Shown in pieces: positions 1 through 8,553 of a DNA stretch of 64,000 nucleotides. Within the stretch, counting starts at the first letter, position 1, and each line of letters opens with the position of its first letter. The stretch spans positions 234,001-298,000 of the forward strand of contig JANQJA010000011.1 in the NCBI GenBank assembly GCA_028281885.1, given 5' to 3'. Under the pieces are notes generated by a model. It ran no database searches. It saw nothing but the letters and a program-made list of their open reading frames with translations, and was not told where the DNA came from. Made by a program: the position numbers and the translations under genes. Source of the stretch: Pseudomonadales bacterium. Its GTDB lineage: Bacteria > Pseudomonadota > Gammaproteobacteria > Pseudomonadales > Azotimanducaceae.

Positions 1-350
1 GCGCGGGCTTTGCTTCCGTTGGTCAAAAGGGCACGGAACATCGCGACGAGATGACGCCGAACGGTTTCGTTTCCAACAACGCGGGTGGCATTGTGGGCGG
101 TATTTCGACGGGCCAGGATGTTGTCGCGAGGATCGCGTTGAAGCCCACTTCCAGTATCACCCAGCCCGGGCAGACCATCGATGTAAACGGGGCGCCGCGC
201 GAGGTTGTCACCAAGGGCAGACATGATCCCTGTGTCGGTGTGCGTGCGACGCCGATTGCCGAAGCCATGATGGCGATCGTGTTGATGGATCACCTGCTGC
301 GCCAGCGCGGCCAGAACCACGATGCGCCCCAGGTAGGTCCGACGCTCTAG
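1..350 (+). CDS. aroC: Chorismate synthase, C-terminal part (5' end outside window)
   Basis: Makes chorismate from 5-enolpyruvylshikimate-3-phosphate, the last step of the shikimate pathway, using reduced FMN. Only about the last 115 codons are present; the reading frame is open from base 3. Visible family signatures are [16 protein letters not shown], the segment [16 protein letters not shown] and [17 protein letters not shown], all typical of the C-terminal half of AroC. The TAG stop at 348-350 abuts the stop of the convergent LysR gene with no spacing. The truncation is caused by the window edge, not by mutation. Confidence 0.96.
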   Translation, partial: AGFASVGQKGTEHRDEMTPNGFVSNNAGGIVGGISTGQDVVARIALKPTSSITQPGQTIDVNGAPREVVTKGRHDPCVGVRATPIAEAMMAIVLMDHLLRQRGQNHDAPQVGPTL

Positions 351-1226
351 TCAGCTGCGATCCTTCTGCAGCGTCTCGATGAATGCGAATCCCGCGTTGG
401 ACAGCGTTCGCTGTGAATGATGGATTACACCAAGCTCGCGGAACAGGTTCACGCCTGGAACTTCTATGGTCGCGAGGCGATGGTCGAGCATGGTCTTCGG
501 CAGCAGACTCCAGCCCAGTCCGATGGTCACCAGCATCCTGATTGTCTCCAGGTAGTTGGTGGACATGCTGGTATTGAGCGCAAGGCGGTGCTCATCGAAC
601 AATGACTTGACGATTCTCCCCGTGAACGTGCTCATGTCCGGCAATACCGCGGGATGTTGAGACAGGGTCTCGAGCGAGACAGGCCCGATGTTGGCCAGTG
701 GATGTTCCGGCGCGCACATAAATACCAGTGCGTCGTGCCAGATCGGGATGGACGTCACTCGTTTGTGCTCACCGGGGGCGAGCGTGATGACGCCCAGTTC
801 CAGGTAACCCTGTTTGATCTGTTCGTGGGCTACCTCCGAGTCCATGAAATGCAGGTCGAGCGTGACGTGGGGGAATTGCCTGGAGAATCGGCGCAGCGCC
901 TCCGGCAGGCGCCACAGACCAATGTGGTGGCTGGTGGCGAGGGACAGTTGCCCCGAGACCCGACCGGCCAGGCTGGCCACTTCCCGCTGCGTGTTTTCGA
1001 TTTCCACCAGAATCCGTCGGGCACGAGGTTCCAGCTTGTGACCCGCTTCGGTCAGCGCGACCGTGCGACCGATGCGGTCAAACAACCGCGCGCCGATCTG
1101 TTGCTCCAGCTGCGAGATTCGCTTGCTGACCGCTGGCTGGGTCAGATGCAGGCGATCTGCCGCCAGGGAGAATGAGTTCAGCTCAGCGACTGTCAGGAAA
1201 GCGCGGAGTCCGTCCAGCTCGATCAT
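351..1226 (-). CDS. LysR-family transcriptional regulator
   Basis: A DNA-binding regulator of 291 residues with the usual LysR layout: an N-terminal winged helix-turn-helix (about residues 1-60, with FSLAADRLHLTQPAVSKRI) and a C-terminal effector-binding domain (about 90-290). I place the start at the ATG at 1226, whose product begins MIELDGLRAFL as most LysR proteins do and which has a GGGAA ribosome site eight bases upstream. An in-frame ATG at 1238 would add four residues. It is divergent from asd across about 100 bases and convergent with aroC. An ATTCC/GGAAT inverted repeat sits just upstream. Its effector and targets are unknown; aromatic or lysine-family amino-acid genes are a guess from position only. 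Confidence 0.9.
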   Translation of the reverse strand: MIELDGLRAFLTVAELNSFSLAADRLHLTQPAVSKRISQLEQQIGARLFDRIGRTVALTEAGHKLEPRARRILVEIENTQREVASLAGRVSGQLSLATSHHIGLWRLPEALRRFSRQFPHVTLDLHFMDSEVAHEQIKQGYLELGVITLAPGEHKRVTSIPIWHDALVFMCAPEHPLANIGPVSLETLSQHPAVLPDMSTFTGRIVKSLFDEHRLALNTSMSTNYLETIRMLVTIGLGWSLLPKTMLDHRLATIEVPGVNLFRELGVIHHSQRTLSNAGFAFIETLQKDRS

Positions 1227-1230
1227 CTTG

Positions 1231-1250
1231 ATTCCCAAAAGTTATGGAAT
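1231..1250. repeat. Inverted repeat ATTCC-N10-GGAAT in the LysR/asd divergent region
   Basis: Bases 1231-1235 and 1246-1250 form a five-base inverted repeat separated by ten bases, directly upstream of the LysR start and about 75 bases before asd. The geometry is close to the T-N11-A dyads bound by LysR proteins, so it may be the autoregulatory site. The repeat is short and could be chance. Confidence 0.35.
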
Positions 1251-1267
1251 TGATAAGAAAGATGAAT

Positions 1268-1296
1268 TTGAGTTATGCGATGGGCCATCCTAGCAT
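1268..1296 (+). promoter_or_regulatory. Predicted sigma-70 promoter for asd
   Basis: TTGAGT at 1268-1273 and TAGCAT at 1291-1296 are separated by 17 bases, each matching four of six consensus positions. The start of transcription would lie near 1303, about 22 bases before the asd ATG. Confidence 0.45.
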
Positions 1297-1324
1297 GCAC
1301 CTGAGCATATTGCAGGGGTCGATT

Positions 1325-2341
1325 ATGGAAAGGGTCAATGTCGCCATCGTCGGGGCGACCGGGGCGGTTGGCGAGGCGATGCGGGAGATTCTGGAGGCAC
1401 GCCAGTTCCCGGTAAACCAGCTTCATCTGCTGGCCAGCGAGCGTTCTGCCGGTACCCGATTTTCTTTCGCGGGCGGGTCCGTGGTGACCCGGAACCTGGA
1501 CGAGTTTGATTTTGTCGATACCCAGATTGCACTGTTTTCGGCGGGTGGCGACGTGTCGGCAATTCACGGGCCAAGAGCTGCCGCGGCAGGCAGCGTCGTC
1601 ATCGACAACACGTCACACTTTCGGCGGGACCCGGAAATTCCCCTGGTCGTGCCCGAAGTGAACCCGCATCGTATTGCGGATTACGCGCGTCATAACATCA
1701 TCGCCAATCCAAACTGCTCCACCATCCAGATGCTGGTTGCGCTGAAGCCTATCTATGACGCGGTGGGCATCAAGCGGATTAACGTTGCCACCTACCAGGC
1801 GGTCTCTGGCGCGGGACGTCAGGGCGTTGAAGAACTGGCAGGACAGACAGCGCGGCTGCTGAATGGCCTGGAGGTTGAGTCGAAGACGTTCAGCAAACAG
1901 ATCGGGTTTAACGCGATTCCGCACATTGGCGGGTTCCAGGAGAATGGCTATACACTGGAAGAAATGAAAATGGTCTGGGAAACGAAGAAGATCTTTGAAG
2001 ACGAGGCCATTGAGGTGAATCCCACCTGCGTTCGTATTCCGGTGTTCTACGGTCATTCAGAGGCCGTACATGTTGAAACCGTGAACCGGATATCTGCTGC
2101 CGATGCGAAAGAGTTGTTACGGCAGGCGGAAGGCGTTGAGTTGATCGATGAAACTGCTGATGGTGGTTATCCAACACCTGTCCCCAATGCGGCGGGAACT
2201 GATCCGGTATTCGTTGGTAGAATCCGGGAGGATATCTCTCATGACAATGGTCTGAATCTTTGGGTCGTCTCCGACAACGTGCGTAAAGGTGCGGCCCTAA
2301 ACAGTATACAAATCGCCGAACTTCTGCTAAAAAGGCTGTAA
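1325..2341 (+). CDS. asd: Aspartate-semialdehyde dehydrogenase
   Basis: Reduces aspartyl-4-phosphate to aspartate semialdehyde with NADPH, the branch point for lysine/diaminopimelate, threonine and methionine. The ATG at 1325 follows AGGGG and gives 338 residues beginning with the Rossmann motif VNVAIVGATGAVGEAM; 27 upstream in-frame codons are not family-like. The catalytic cysteine lies in NPNCSTIQ (Cys131), and RIPVFYGHSEAVHVET carries the conserved substrate-binding His. Length fits the family. It is followed by fimV after a 119-base gap, the usual pseudomonad-type order. Confidence 0.97.
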   Translation: MERVNVAIVGATGAVGEAMREILEARQFPVNQLHLLASERSAGTRFSFAGGSVVTRNLDEFDFVDTQIALFSAGGDVSAIHGPRAAAAGSVVIDNTSHFRRDPEIPLVVPEVNPHRIADYARHNIIANPNCSTIQMLVALKPIYDAVGIKRINVATYQAVSGAGRQGVEELAGQTARLLNGLEVESKTFSKQIGFNAIPHIGGFQENGYTLEEMKMVWETKKIFEDEAIEVNPTCVRIPVFYGHSEAVHVETVNRISAADAKELLRQAEGVELIDETADGGYPTPVPNAAGTDPVFVGRIREDISHDNGLNLWVVSDNVRKGAALNSIQIAELLLKRL

Positions 2342-2460
2342 ATTGCGGCACTTAACGTAACATCCAAAGACCATTTCGAGGTTCCGAAACGACGATCTTG
2401 AAAGCGGTGAGATGAGTTGCGTGGGGCGCCGATTTTTTGCGCTTGAGGAGAAGTATAAAA

Positions 2461-5025
2461 ATGGTACGACGGCTCTTGTTGCTCAGCGCGCTTGTCGCCT
2501 TTAGTGAGGTTGTCTTTGCTCTCGGTCTCGGTGACCTGGAACTGGAGTCAGCACTGAATCAGGAGTTTGCTGCTGAGGTCGAACTGACCAACGTTCGCAA
2601 CCTCGAACCACAGGAAATTCTCCCCGGACTTGCCACGCAGGAAGACTTCGACCGGATCGGAATCGAGCGCAACTATATTCTCACTGATCTTCGATTTGCG
2701 GTGATTACCAACGACGCCGGTAATCTGGCAGTGCGTATCACCAGTACTCGCCCCATCGTTGAACCGTTTCTGAACTTCCTCGTTGAGGTGCTCTGGCCGA
2801 GCGGTCGGATTTTGCGCGAGTACACCGTCCTTCTGGACCCGCCGGTATTTGGCCAGCAGGGGATTGAACGAATCACCGCACCCTCATCGACGCCCGCTGC
2901 CGCCTCGACATCCGCGCAACCTGCCCAGCCTGCTCCCGCGCCACAACCTGCCCCTGCCGCTCCTTCGCGTCCGCGTCTGGAAGAAGGAACGCGTAGCGGT
3001 GACGAATATGGTATGACCGGACCGGGTGATACCCTTTGGAAGATCGCCCTGAGTGTCCGTCCGAACGACTCCGTGTCCGTACAGCAGATGATGTTGGCAT
3101 TGCAGCGGGCCAATCCCGATGCATTTATCAACGACAATATCAATCTGCTCAAGGCCGGGCACGTGCTGAGAATCCCGGGAATGCGCGAGATTCGGGAAGA
3201 GACGTTTGCATCAGCCGTTGAGAAGGTGCGGGAACAAAACGATGCGTTCGCTGCCTATCGCGGTGGCCGAACTGCGACGGCTCAACTTGACGCTACACCT
3301 CGGCGAACCACGGGCAGCGCGAGCGGAACAGGTTCTCCATCGGATGGTGAACTGCGTCTGCTCGCGTCCAGCGACGCGGCCGGGGAACGAGCCGGCAGCG
3401 GTGGTAGCAGCGAAGGGATGCAGCGACTGCAAAACCAGCTCTCTGTTGCTGAAGAAGACCTCGATAGGGCGCGCCGCGCCAACTCGGAACTCAATTCCCG
3501 ACTGTCCGATCTTGAGGATCAGCTGGAAACCCTGAATGAAATTGTCCAGTTAAAGGACGACCAGCTTGCTGCGCTGCGTGCGGAAGTTCAGCGCATGCAG
3601 ACTGAGCAAAGCGTGGCACCGGCGCCTGCAGCGCCGGCATCGTCGAGTGGTTCGCTACTGACGAATCCACTGGTGCTGGGAGTTCTTGTCCTGATCCTTG
3701 TGGTCGGTGCTGCGGCAGGGCTTATCTTTATGCGTCGTCGTAACCAGGCTGATGATTTCGACGATGAGGAATTTACCGCGATTGCCGAGGAGGCTGAGCC
3801 ACTCGAAGAAGAACCGGCGGAAGAAGAAGAGCCGGCACTAACGGTTGAAGAGGCTGAGGAAGATGTTTCGCCGCAGACGTCTGATGTGATCAGTGAAGCG
3901 GAAATCTACATTGCCTACGGCCGTTTCCCGCAGGCGATCACATTCCTGCAAAACGCGATCGAGTCAGAACCCGGTCGAGCAGACATCCAGCTTAAACTGC
4001 TCGAGGTCTATGTTCAGACTGAGGACGCAACCGCCTTTAACCTGCAGCTTGAACAACTGCGTGCGCTCGGCGACGAAGCGGCGCTCAACCAGGCACTTGA
4101 ACTGCAGCGTCAGATACCAGGTGCGGCAGAGGATGCTGCGGCAGCGATGGACGCGACCGTTGTCAGCAGTGAACCGGTGGCGGCCATTGAAGAGCCCGCG
4201 GACGATGACGATGACCTGTCATTTGATCTCGATGACCTGGACTCGGAAACAGAGGATGACACGCTCGAACTGGGTGACGACATCGATCTGGATGGGGACG
4301 ACACGGTTGAACTTGAGGACGCGGACCTGGACCTGGATCTGGATCTCGAGGCGGACGGATCCGATGACGAGATCGAACTTGATCTCGGCGACGACGACGA
4401 TGAAATCGAACTTGATCTGGGTGGCGAGGACGATGAGATTGAGCTCGATCTTGGCGATGACGATGACGCTTTGAATCTCGATGAAGCAGATGCTGGTGAT
4501 AACGCGTTGGATCTGGGCGATGATGAAATCGAGCTTGACCTGGATGACGACGACGATGCGATTTCGCTGGACACCGAGGATCTTGATGACATGGACCTCG
4601 ACGCCGAACTGGAACAGGCGGCAGCCGCAACAGCCGATGACGACGAAATCGAGCTTGATCTGGGTGATGACGACAGTATCGAACTGGACCTGGATGCGGC
4701 GGATGACGACATCGATCTGGGCTCGGATGATGACGACGGCATTGAACTGAATCTCGACGACGATGACGATGCCATCGAGCTAAACCTCGATGACGATGAT
4801 GACGATGCGCTGGATCTCGGTGGCGATGATGATCTGGAGATCGACCTCGGCGATGACGATGAACTGAATCTTGATGAAGATGCCAGTACCAAACTGGATC
4901 TTGCGAGGGCCTACATCGATATGGGTGACAGTGACGGTGCCAGGAAGGTCCTTGAAGAAGTTGTCAACGAAGGAGACGACAGCGAAGTTCAGCAGGCCAA
5001 CGAACTGCTTGAACAGATTTCGTAA
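2461..5025 (+). CDS. fimV: FimV-type pilus assembly / polar hub protein with large acidic repeat region
   Basis: An inner-membrane peptidoglycan-binding protein that in Pseudomonas supports type IV pilus assembly and polar organisation. The ATG at 2461 follows GAGGAGAAG and gives 854 residues. Order: signal peptide (1-20), FimV N-terminal domain starting LGLGDLELESALNQEF, Pro/Ala linker, LysM domain (about 183-240), coiled coil (about 320-380), one membrane helix (about 400-422), TPR-like segment (about 475-550), a very acidic Asp/Glu/Leu/Ile repeat (about 579-810), and the conserved C-terminal FimV helix pair beginning STKLDLARAYIDMGD. The acidic repeat contains many copies of DDEIELDLG-like units. 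It sits between asd and truA as in related genomes. Confidence 0.93.
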   Translation: MVRRLLLLSALVAFSEVVFALGLGDLELESALNQEFAAEVELTNVRNLEPQEILPGLATQEDFDRIGIERNYILTDLRFAVITNDAGNLAVRITSTRPIVEPFLNFLVEVLWPSGRILREYTVLLDPPVFGQQGIERITAPSSTPAAASTSAQPAQPAPAPQPAPAAPSRPRLEEGTRSGDEYGMTGPGDTLWKIALSVRPNDSVSVQQMMLALQRANPDAFINDNINLLKAGHVLRIPGMREIREETFASAVEKVREQNDAFAAYRGGRTATAQLDATPRRTTGSASGTGSPSDGELRLLASSDAAGERAGSGGSSEGMQRLQNQLSVAEEDLDRARRANSELNSRLSDLEDQLETLNEIVQLKDDQLAALRAEVQRMQTEQSVAPAPAAPASSSGSLLTNPLVLGVLVLILVVGAAAGLIFMRRRNQADDFDDEEFTAIAEEAEPLEEEPAEEEEPALTVEEAEEDVSPQTSDVISEAEIYIAYGRFPQAITFLQNAIESEPGRADIQLKLLEVYVQTEDATAFNLQLEQLRALGDEAALNQALELQRQIPGAAEDAAAAMDATVVSSEPVAAIEEPADDDDDLSFDLDDLDSETEDDTLELGDDIDLDGDDTVELEDADLDLDLDLEADGSDDEIELDLGDDDDEIELDLGGEDDEIELDLGDDDDALNLDEADAGDNALDLGDDEIELDLDDDDDAISLDTEDLDDMDLDAELEQAAAATADDDEIELDLGDDDSIELDLDAADDDIDLGSDDDDGIELNLDDDDDAIELNLDDDDDDALDLGGDDDLEIDLGDDDELNLDEDASTKLDLARAYIDMGDSDGARKVLEEVVNEGDDSEVQQANELLEQIS
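4198..4890 (+). repeat. Degenerate acidic repeat within fimV
   Basis: About 230 codons are built from short units such as DDDEIELDLG and DDAIELNLD, coded largely by GAT/GAC, GAA/GAG and CTG/CTC. The units vary in length and codons, so this is a protein-level repeat under selection rather than a recent tandem duplication. Long shadow frames on both strands (for example a Ser-rich one on the minus strand) come from this composition. Confidence 0.85.
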
Positions 5026-5037
5026 TCAGGTGGAGAC

Positions 5038-5841
5038 TTGTCCCAGAGCCTCGCGCTAGTTGTCTCGTATCGCGGGACTGATTATCACGGATTCCAGTAC
5101 CAAAGCCCGTCAATCCCGACGATCCAGGGTGATCTGCAACAGGCACTGTCGCGAGTTGCAGACGAACGGGTAGAGGTCACCTGCGCCGGTCGTACAGATA
5201 CCGGCGTCCATGCCACCCATCAGGTTGTGAGCTTCTCGACGGGCGTAGATCGTCCGCTGCAGGCCTGGATCAGGGGTACCAATCGTTACCTGTCGAACGA
5301 TGTCGCGGTCACCTGGGCCGGCGAGGTCGGGCCCGATTTCAGTGCGCGCTTTTCCGCCGAGTATCGACGCTACTTCTACCTGATTGACAACCAGCCGATC
5401 CGCTCGCCGATGCTAAGCGATGGCCTGACGCACGAATGGAGACCCCTGGACCACCATCTTATGGCACGGGCGGCGCGGGCGCTGGTTGGCGAGCATGATT
5501 TTACGTCGTTTCGTGCGGCTTCCTGCAGCGCGAGAACCGCGGTGAGGCGAATATCGGAAATCGACGTTCGCCGGCTGGGAACATTGGTTGTGATTGATGT
5601 GACCGCGAATGCCTTTCTGCATCATATGGTGCGTAATATTGCAGCTGTCCTGATTGAAATTGGCGCTGGCAAGCGTCCGGACAGCTGGGCGGGGGATCTG
5701 CTGTCGCGGCGAGATCGCAGTGAAGGCGGGGCCACGGCCGCACCGAATGGCCTGTATCTGGTAGACGTGGGTTATCCGGCAAGCTTCGGATTGCCGGCGG
5801 GCCCAGACCTGCCACACCTGTATTCGATTCTGGCGACCTGA
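5038..5841 (+). CDS. truA: tRNA pseudouridine(38-40) synthase TruA
   Basis: Converts uridines 38-40 of the tRNA anticodon arm to pseudouridine. The protein has 267 residues and starts with TTG at 5038, 12 bases after the fimV stop; no later start keeps the conserved VVSYRGTDYHGFQYQ opening. The catalytic aspartate is in CAGRTDTGVHATHQ (Asp54). The C-terminal segment FLHHMVRNIAAVLIEIG is also family-typical. It is co-oriented with fimV upstream and trpF downstream, so it is probably translated from the same messenger. The TTG start with a close AGGTGGAG suggests modest translation. Confidence 0.96.
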   Translation: MSQSLALVVSYRGTDYHGFQYQSPSIPTIQGDLQQALSRVADERVEVTCAGRTDTGVHATHQVVSFSTGVDRPLQAWIRGTNRYLSNDVAVTWAGEVGPDFSARFSAEYRRYFYLIDNQPIRSPMLSDGLTHEWRPLDHHLMARAARALVGEHDFTSFRAASCSARTAVRRISEIDVRRLGTLVVIDVTANAFLHHMVRNIAAVLIEIGAGKRPDSWAGDLLSRRDRSEGGATAAPNGLYLVDVGYPASFGLPAGPDLPHLYSILAT

Positions 5842-5882
5842 TAAACTCCCGCGCCTTCGAGCAAGGTCAAAAGCGAACCAGA

Positions 5883-6515
5883 ATGCGAACGAGGGTCAAG
5901 TTCTGCGGGATTACCAACGAGACGGACCTGCGGGCCGCGGTTCGGGCTGGTGCTGACGCGATTGGTTTTAACCTGTTTTCGTCCAGCTCCCGGTATGTTG
6001 AACCTGAGGCATGTGCGGCTTTGCTGGCGCTGGTTCCGGCATTTGTAACAAGAGTTGTGCTGGTGGTGAACGCCGAGGCGAGCTATGTCCGATCGCTCTG
6101 CGACCGATTGTCGTTTGATCTGCTTCAGTTTCACGGCGATGAAGACGAAGGTTTCTGCCGGATGTTCGATCGCCCTTATATCAAGGCGTTGCGAATCGGA
6201 TCGCAGGCTGATGTCGATGAGGGAGTCTCTGGTTATCCGTCAGCCAGTGCACTGATGTTTGATGCCAGGGTAAAGGGTCAGTTTGGTGGCACGGGGGCAA
6301 CATTTGACTGGCATCTGGCAAAGAACATCGAAATGCCGCTGATTCTTGCCGGTGGACTGGATCCCGACAATGTGGGCGCGGCGATACGGACGGTACGTCC
6401 CTGGGCGGTTGATGTGAGCAGCGGCATTGAAAGTGAACCTGGAAGGAAGGATCCGGCAAAGATGCAGGCGTTTGCCCGCGCAGTGGTCAAGGCAGATGGA
6501 GTGACTGATGGGTAA
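5883..6515 (+). CDS. trpF: Phosphoribosylanthranilate isomerase
   Basis: Third step of tryptophan synthesis, an Amadori rearrangement of phosphoribosylanthranilate in a TIM barrel. Its 210 residues start with [15 protein letters not shown], where the Cys is the catalytic base, and contain LLQFHGDED and the phosphate-binding [12 protein letters not shown], followed by VDVSSGIES. The stop overlaps the trpB start by eight bases, implying coupled translation. Confidence 0.96.
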   Translation: MRTRVKFCGITNETDLRAAVRAGADAIGFNLFSSSSRYVEPEACAALLALVPAFVTRVVLVVNAEASYVRSLCDRLSFDLLQFHGDEDEGFCRMFDRPYIKALRIGSQADVDEGVSGYPSASALMFDARVKGQFGGTGATFDWHLAKNIEMPLILAGGLDPDNVGAAIRTVRPWAVDVSSGIESEPGRKDPAKMQAFARAVVKADGVTDG

Positions 6516-7728
6516 TATTGGTGACAACGAGCGTTTCGGGGCCATGCCCGATGATACGGGGCACTTTGGTGCGTTTGGCGGGCGCTTTGTCTCGGAAACA
6601 CTGATGGCAGCCCTGGGCGAGCTTGAAAGGGAGTATGCCAAGCTCAAGAATGACCCGGAGTTCAATCGACAGTTTCAGGATGATCTGGCCAATTACGTTG
6701 GCCGGCCCTCGCCGCTGTATTTTGCCGAGCGCCTTACTGAAGCTGTTGGTGGCGCTACCATCCTGCTCAAGCGTGAGGACCTGAATCATACCGGTGCTCA
6801 CAAGATCAATAATTGTATTGGTCAGGCGTTACTCGCCAAACACATGGGCAAGCCTCGTGTTATTGCCGAGACCGGTGCAGGCCAGCATGGCGTTGCAGCA
6901 GCTACCGTGGCGGCTCGATTCGGCCTTGAGTGTCACGTCTACATGGGCAGCGACGACATCGAGCGCCAGAGTCTCAACGTTTACCGCATGAAATTGCTGG
7001 GCGCTGAAGTCGTACCGGTGACGAGTGGTTCGCGTACATTAAAGGACGCGCTTAGCGAGGCGATGCGTGATTGGGTCACCAACATTGACAATACCTACTA
7101 CATTATTGGCACGGTGGCCGGGCCACATCCCTATCCGATGCTGGTACGAGATTTTCAGGCGGTGATCGGCCAGGAAACGAAGGCCCAGTGCCAGCGAATG
7201 TTCGGGCGACTGCCTGATATGTTGATCGCCTGTGTGGGTGGTGGTTCCAACGCGATGGGCATGTTCTATCCGTTTCTCGAAGATACAGATGTCCGGCTGA
7301 TCGGCGTTGAGCCCGCGGGGAAGGGGCTCGAAACCGGTTTACATGCGGCGCCGTTGTCACGAGGCGAGGTGGGCGTTTTACATGGCAATCGTACCTATTT
7401 GATGCAGAACAGTGACGGTCAGGTACTGCCCACTTCATCGATCTCTGCAGGACTGGACTATCCGGCGGTGGGGCCGGAACACGCCTGGCTGAAAGATATC
7501 GAGCGGGCAGAATATGTGGCTGTCGATGATGAGGAAGCAGTGGATGCCTGTCGTCGCCTTAATCGACTGGAGGGAATTCTACCTGCACTCGAGTCTGCCC
7601 ACGCCGTGGCGTACGCGATTAAGATCGCGGCGACCATGTCGCGAGATGAGATTGTCGTGATCAATTTGTCGGGGCGGGGTGACAAGGACATTCCGACGCT
7701 TGCCGAGATCGATGGCATATCGTTGTAA
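6508..7728 (+). CDS. trpB: Tryptophan synthase beta chain
   Basis: Pyridoxal-phosphate enzyme joining indole and serine to make tryptophan, working as an alpha2-beta2 complex with TrpA. It has 406 residues; the PLP lysine is in [11 protein letters not shown] (Lys99), the phosphate loop is [10 protein letters not shown] and the monovalent-cation region lies near the end. It starts inside the 3' end of trpF and is followed 18 bases later by trpA. The N-terminal extension before [12 protein letters not shown] is about 20 residues, slightly longer than in enteric proteins but common. Confidence 0.97.
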   Translation: MGNIGDNERFGAMPDDTGHFGAFGGRFVSETLMAALGELEREYAKLKNDPEFNRQFQDDLANYVGRPSPLYFAERLTEAVGGATILLKREDLNHTGAHKINNCIGQALLAKHMGKPRVIAETGAGQHGVAAATVAARFGLECHVYMGSDDIERQSLNVYRMKLLGAEVVPVTSGSRTLKDALSEAMRDWVTNIDNTYYIIGTVAGPHPYPMLVRDFQAVIGQETKAQCQRMFGRLPDMLIACVGGGSNAMGMFYPFLEDTDVRLIGVEPAGKGLETGLHAAPLSRGEVGVLHGNRTYLMQNSDGQVLPTSSISAGLDYPAVGPEHAWLKDIERAEYVAVDDEEAVDACRRLNRLEGILPALESAHAVAYAIKIAATMSRDEIVVINLSGRGDKDIPTLAEIDGISL

Positions 7729-7746
7729 ATAGTAGCGGGGGATGTT

Positions 7747-8553
7747 TTGAGTCGTATTGAAGGTTGCTTCAGTCGTCTTGCTGATGACGGCCGAAAAGCA
7801 TTGGTCACCTACATCGTCGCCGGCGATCCATCGATCGAGAAAACGATCGATATCATGCACGCCATGGTGGCAAACGGCGTCAGCATGATTGAACTTGGCA
7901 TGCCTTTTACTGATCCGGAGGCAGAGGGTCCGGTGATCCAGCTGTCCCAGGAACGGGCGTTGGTGAACGGTGTGACCCTGCAGGACGTGCTGTCGGTGGT
8001 GGCAGGATTTCGCGAACAGGATGATGAAACGCCGATCGTTCTGATGGGTTACGTGAACCCGGTAGAGCATATGGGTTATGACGCGTTTGCCAGCGCCGCG
8101 GCGGATGCGGGCGTGGACGGTACCATCATCGTCAACCTGCCCCCGGAAGAGGGCGAATTGCTGGACCAGTCACTGATTGCCGCTGGTATCGATCCCGTCT
8201 ATCTGCTGGCGCCGACCACGACCGAGGCCCGGGCTCGCATGATCTTTTCGCGAGCGCGGGGATTCGCCTACTACGTCTCTCTCAAGGGTACGACGGGTGC
8301 ATCGACGCTGAATGTCAGTGAGGTGGGCGCACGTCTCGAGGTGCTACGCCCGCTTGGAGATCTGCCGATCGCGGTGGGATTTGGCATCAAGAACGGTAAG
8401 TCTGCACGTGAGGTGGCGGATGCTGGTGCCGATGGTGTTGTTATCGGTGCTGCCGTCGTTGGTCTGATTGAGTCCTGCCAGAATGAACCGGATCGAATCA
8501 CTGATGTGGTTGGCGGTTTTATTCGAGAAGTACGCGAGGCCCTGGACGGATGA
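7747..8553 (+). CDS. trpA: Tryptophan synthase alpha chain
   Basis: Cleaves indole-3-glycerol phosphate to indole and glyceraldehyde-3-phosphate and channels indole to TrpB. 268 residues, TTG start preceded by GCGGGGG. The catalytic glutamate is in MIELGMPFTDPEAEGPVIQ and the second acid in ADAGVDGTIIVNLPPEE. The phosphate-binding glycine loop appears as VGFGIKNGKSAREV. Most TrpA proteins read PFSDP and DG where this one reads PFTDP and EG, a conservative variation. It overlaps folC by four bases (ATGA). Confidence 0.95.
   Translation: MSRIEGCFSRLADDGRKALVTYIVAGDPSIEKTIDIMHAMVANGVSMIELGMPFTDPEAEGPVIQLSQERALVNGVTLQDVLSVVAGFREQDDETPIVLMGYVNPVEHMGYDAFASAAADAGVDGTIIVNLPPEEGELLDQSLIAAGIDPVYLLAPTTTEARARMIFSRARGFAYYVSLKGTTGASTLNVSEVGARLEVLRPLGDLPIAVGFGIKNGKSAREVADAGADGVVIGAAVVGLIESCQNEPDRITDVVGGFIREVREALDG

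Noticed and set aside
4198..4890. Possible CRISPR or DNA tandem repeat
   Set aside because: Units are unequal in length and differ in codons, lie in frame within fimV, and have no spacer structure.
4110..4892. Long Ser-rich frame on the minus strand
   Set aside because: It is the antisense reading of the Asp-rich repeat of fimV (GAT/GAC read as ATC/GTC/TCG), with no ribosome site or family features.
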